DNA of 64,000 nucleotides, taken from NCBI RefSeq assembly GCF_041146795.1, contig NC_135185.1, forward strand, positions 21,968,529-22,032,528. Reading direction: 5' to 3'. Within the stretch, counting starts at the first letter, position 1. Every line of letters starts with the position of its first letter. This document shows, in pieces, positions 62,651 through 64,000 of this stretch. Below the pieces are notes generated by a model. That model had not been told where the DNA came from. It did not search any database and saw only the letters and a list, made by a program, of their open reading frames with translations. A program made the position numbers and the translations under genes. Source of the DNA: Maylandia zebra (Eukaryota > Chordata > Actinopteri > Cichliformes > Cichlidae).

Positions 62651-63094
62651 GATGTTTCCAGTAACTCAGGTTATAATGTTTGGCTTTCTGAGTCAGGATG
62701 AGAGTTGTTTTATTTGTTTGTTTTTAATTCTGTTTGTGCTGTTCATGTTTCTCTGATTTAACCTGATACATTTTCTGTTTTTTTCTCAAGATTCACATCA
62801 TTTTAGTCCTCATTTCAAAGTAATTTGCCAACAGTTTTCTAACTCTGTTAAGTCAAGCCTGTCAGGCACTGTGACCGTCAGCACCACAGGGAGTTGCTGG
62901 ACTTAGTACCTTTAGAAACCTGGACAGCCTCCCAAACTCAGGAACTCCATCTTGACTCCAAGGCAGTAGATCTGGTTCTCAGTACACTTTATCCACCAGT
63001 GATCTTCAGGCAGTAGATGCTGCAGATTATTACTGTGGGTTACCATGGTAGTGAAGTGTTTACACAATGATTCATGGCTGCATAAAAAATTTCT
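62651..63094 (+). pseudogene. IgL V segment, family A, degenerate
   Basis: Leader-like atgtttccagtaactcaggt ... ggctttctgagtcagg with donor GATGAG (GT lost). V-like sequence from about 62815 contains GTVTVSTTGS, several stops (for example in tggacttagtacctttag), a deletion through CDR2, RSGSQYTL and DAADYYC. The heptamer is CACAATG with a poor nonamer (ATAAAAAAT). The first cysteine position is Thr. Confidence 0.8.
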
Positions 63095-63805
63095 TCACTT
63101 TGGCTGAAGGCTGCAGGTGTAGAGTTTTCAACTGCAATCAGAATAACTAGAATAACCACTTAAACACAATACAAGTGTACAAGTGATTTACATATTTGAT
63201 TATGAGCACACTAACTAAGATACATTCTACACTCACATTTTGAGCTTTTATTTTCTAGATCTCTTCATGGTTTTAATTTCAAGTGAAACATTTATTTACT
63301 GAATCAAACTCAAGTTATTTATTTTTCCGCAAGAGTAAAATTTGGAGATATTGTCATCCTGCTAAAAGATATATTTACATGACCACAAGCTTCTTTCAGC
63401 TTTTCCATTAATTTCAAAAGATGAACACATATTTGATTTGTCCCAGATGTTCAGGCCAGATGCAGCCCTGCCGTTTTCATCTCCTCCCAGACTTGATTTT
63501 TCATGTGTTAGGCAAACAGGTTAATTTATAGTACACAACACTGAAATTATAGAACAATTATATTTAAAAATAAGACAGAATGCTTAATAATATGGATCAC
63601 TGCAAGCTTTATTGGAAAAAGAATGAATCATTAATATGGCAGTTATTAGGCACACTCACATCCAGCTGCTACACATGTCACTGTGTAAGTTACTGTTATC
63701 AAATAACTTCATCTGCAAACTTTCAAACTCATATTGATCAGAGCAGCAGGGATGTATCTCCTGCTCCCCCACACTAAGCTCCTGTCCTGGACTTCAGCAG
63801 CCCCT
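63095..63805. other. intergenic, 3' flank of kappa-like C
   Basis: AT-rich, no gene seen. The right part is 3' UTR or flank of the C exon on the minus strand; a resembling segment is at 51060-51180. Confidence 0.5.
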
Positions 63806-64000
63806 CTAGCCCTCACACCGGTTCTTGCGGAAGGACTTGGACTGCCAGTAGTCATGATGGTTCACCCTGCAGGAGAACACCTCTGCGTTCATCCAGTTCT
63901 CTTGGCTCAGCATCAGGGTGCTGCTGCTGCTGTAGCGACTACTCTTCTCTTCTTCTAAGCTGTTCAGGACCCCCTCTGTCACCTCTGTGCCATCTACTTC
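63806..64000 (-). CDS. IgL constant exon, kappa-like type, cut by window edge
   Basis: The minus-strand reading enters from the right edge: EVDGTEVTEGVLNSLEEEKS, then SRYSSSSTLMLSQENWMNAE, VFSCRVNHHDYWQSKSFRKN, RCEG and a stop at 63806-63808. The F-strand cysteine, the YSSSSTL strand typical of C domains and the terminal cysteine for heavy-chain bonding are present. The ending KSFRKNRC resembles mammalian kappa (KSFNRNEC), unlike TQTLDPDHC of C1. About 65 codons, roughly 60 percent of the domain, are visible. Any J segments for it should lie to the right of the window. Confidence 0.85.
   Translation of the reverse strand, partial: EVDGTEVTEGVLNSLEEEKSSRYSSSSTLMLSQENWMNAEVFSCRVNHHDYWQSKSFRKNRCEG

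Overview
The window is vertebrate and almost certainly teleost DNA, probably percomorph and perhaps cichlid (inferred from repeat style, not proven). It has intron-split immunoglobulin light-chain (IgL) V segments with recombination signal sequences (RSS), IgL constant exons on the opposite strand, a teleost-type SINE, hAT, Harbinger and Tc1 elements, and long CA/CT microsatellites. There are no operons or bacterial genes.

Region 1 (1-36000) is a composite tandem array. It alternates a roughly 290-bp header, a roughly 270-bp block of GATTGG/ATGCAAAT sub-repeats, AT-rich 'AGCAGAAATACTAT' short repeats, CT/CA microsatellites, and eight copies of a longer module (B, about 1.2-1.5 kb). From B copy 4 onward, some copies carry one to three copies of a hairpin minisatellite with 12-bp arms (GTGTGGATGCTT). 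The array stops exactly at the last hairpin. I see no credible gene in it; the repeated short ORFs are satellite translations.

Region 2 (36001-64000) is part of an IgL locus built from repeats of the plan [V family A (+), C (-), J (-), V family B (+)]. Intact-looking parts are three family B V genes (38.57, 50.01 and 60.27 kb), one family A V gene (58.64 kb) that lacks the first canonical cysteine, one complete C exon (37.2 kb, -) and one C exon of a different, kappa-like type cut by the right edge (63.8 kb, -). Several V, J and C pseudogenes or remnants lie between. V segments carry 12-bp-spacer RSS and the J segments 23-bp-spacer RSS (kappa-type polarity, not lambda). V and J-C are in opposite orientation, so joining would be by inversion.

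The locus has been invaded repeatedly: a TONSL 3' gene fragment (42.34-43.66 kb), a hAT element holding a nested Harbinger MITE and a probable solo LTR (43.92-46.23 kb), a diverged relative of satellite module B split by a solo LTR (46.3-48.15 kb), a SINE with perfect target-site duplications (48.7 kb), a TOGARAM-like 3' gene fragment (53.27-54.89 kb, -), a Tc1 transposase relic, a MITE and a LINE endonuclease relic. Both captured gene tails keep introns and each has one visible frameshift, so they look like DNA-level duplicates that decayed.
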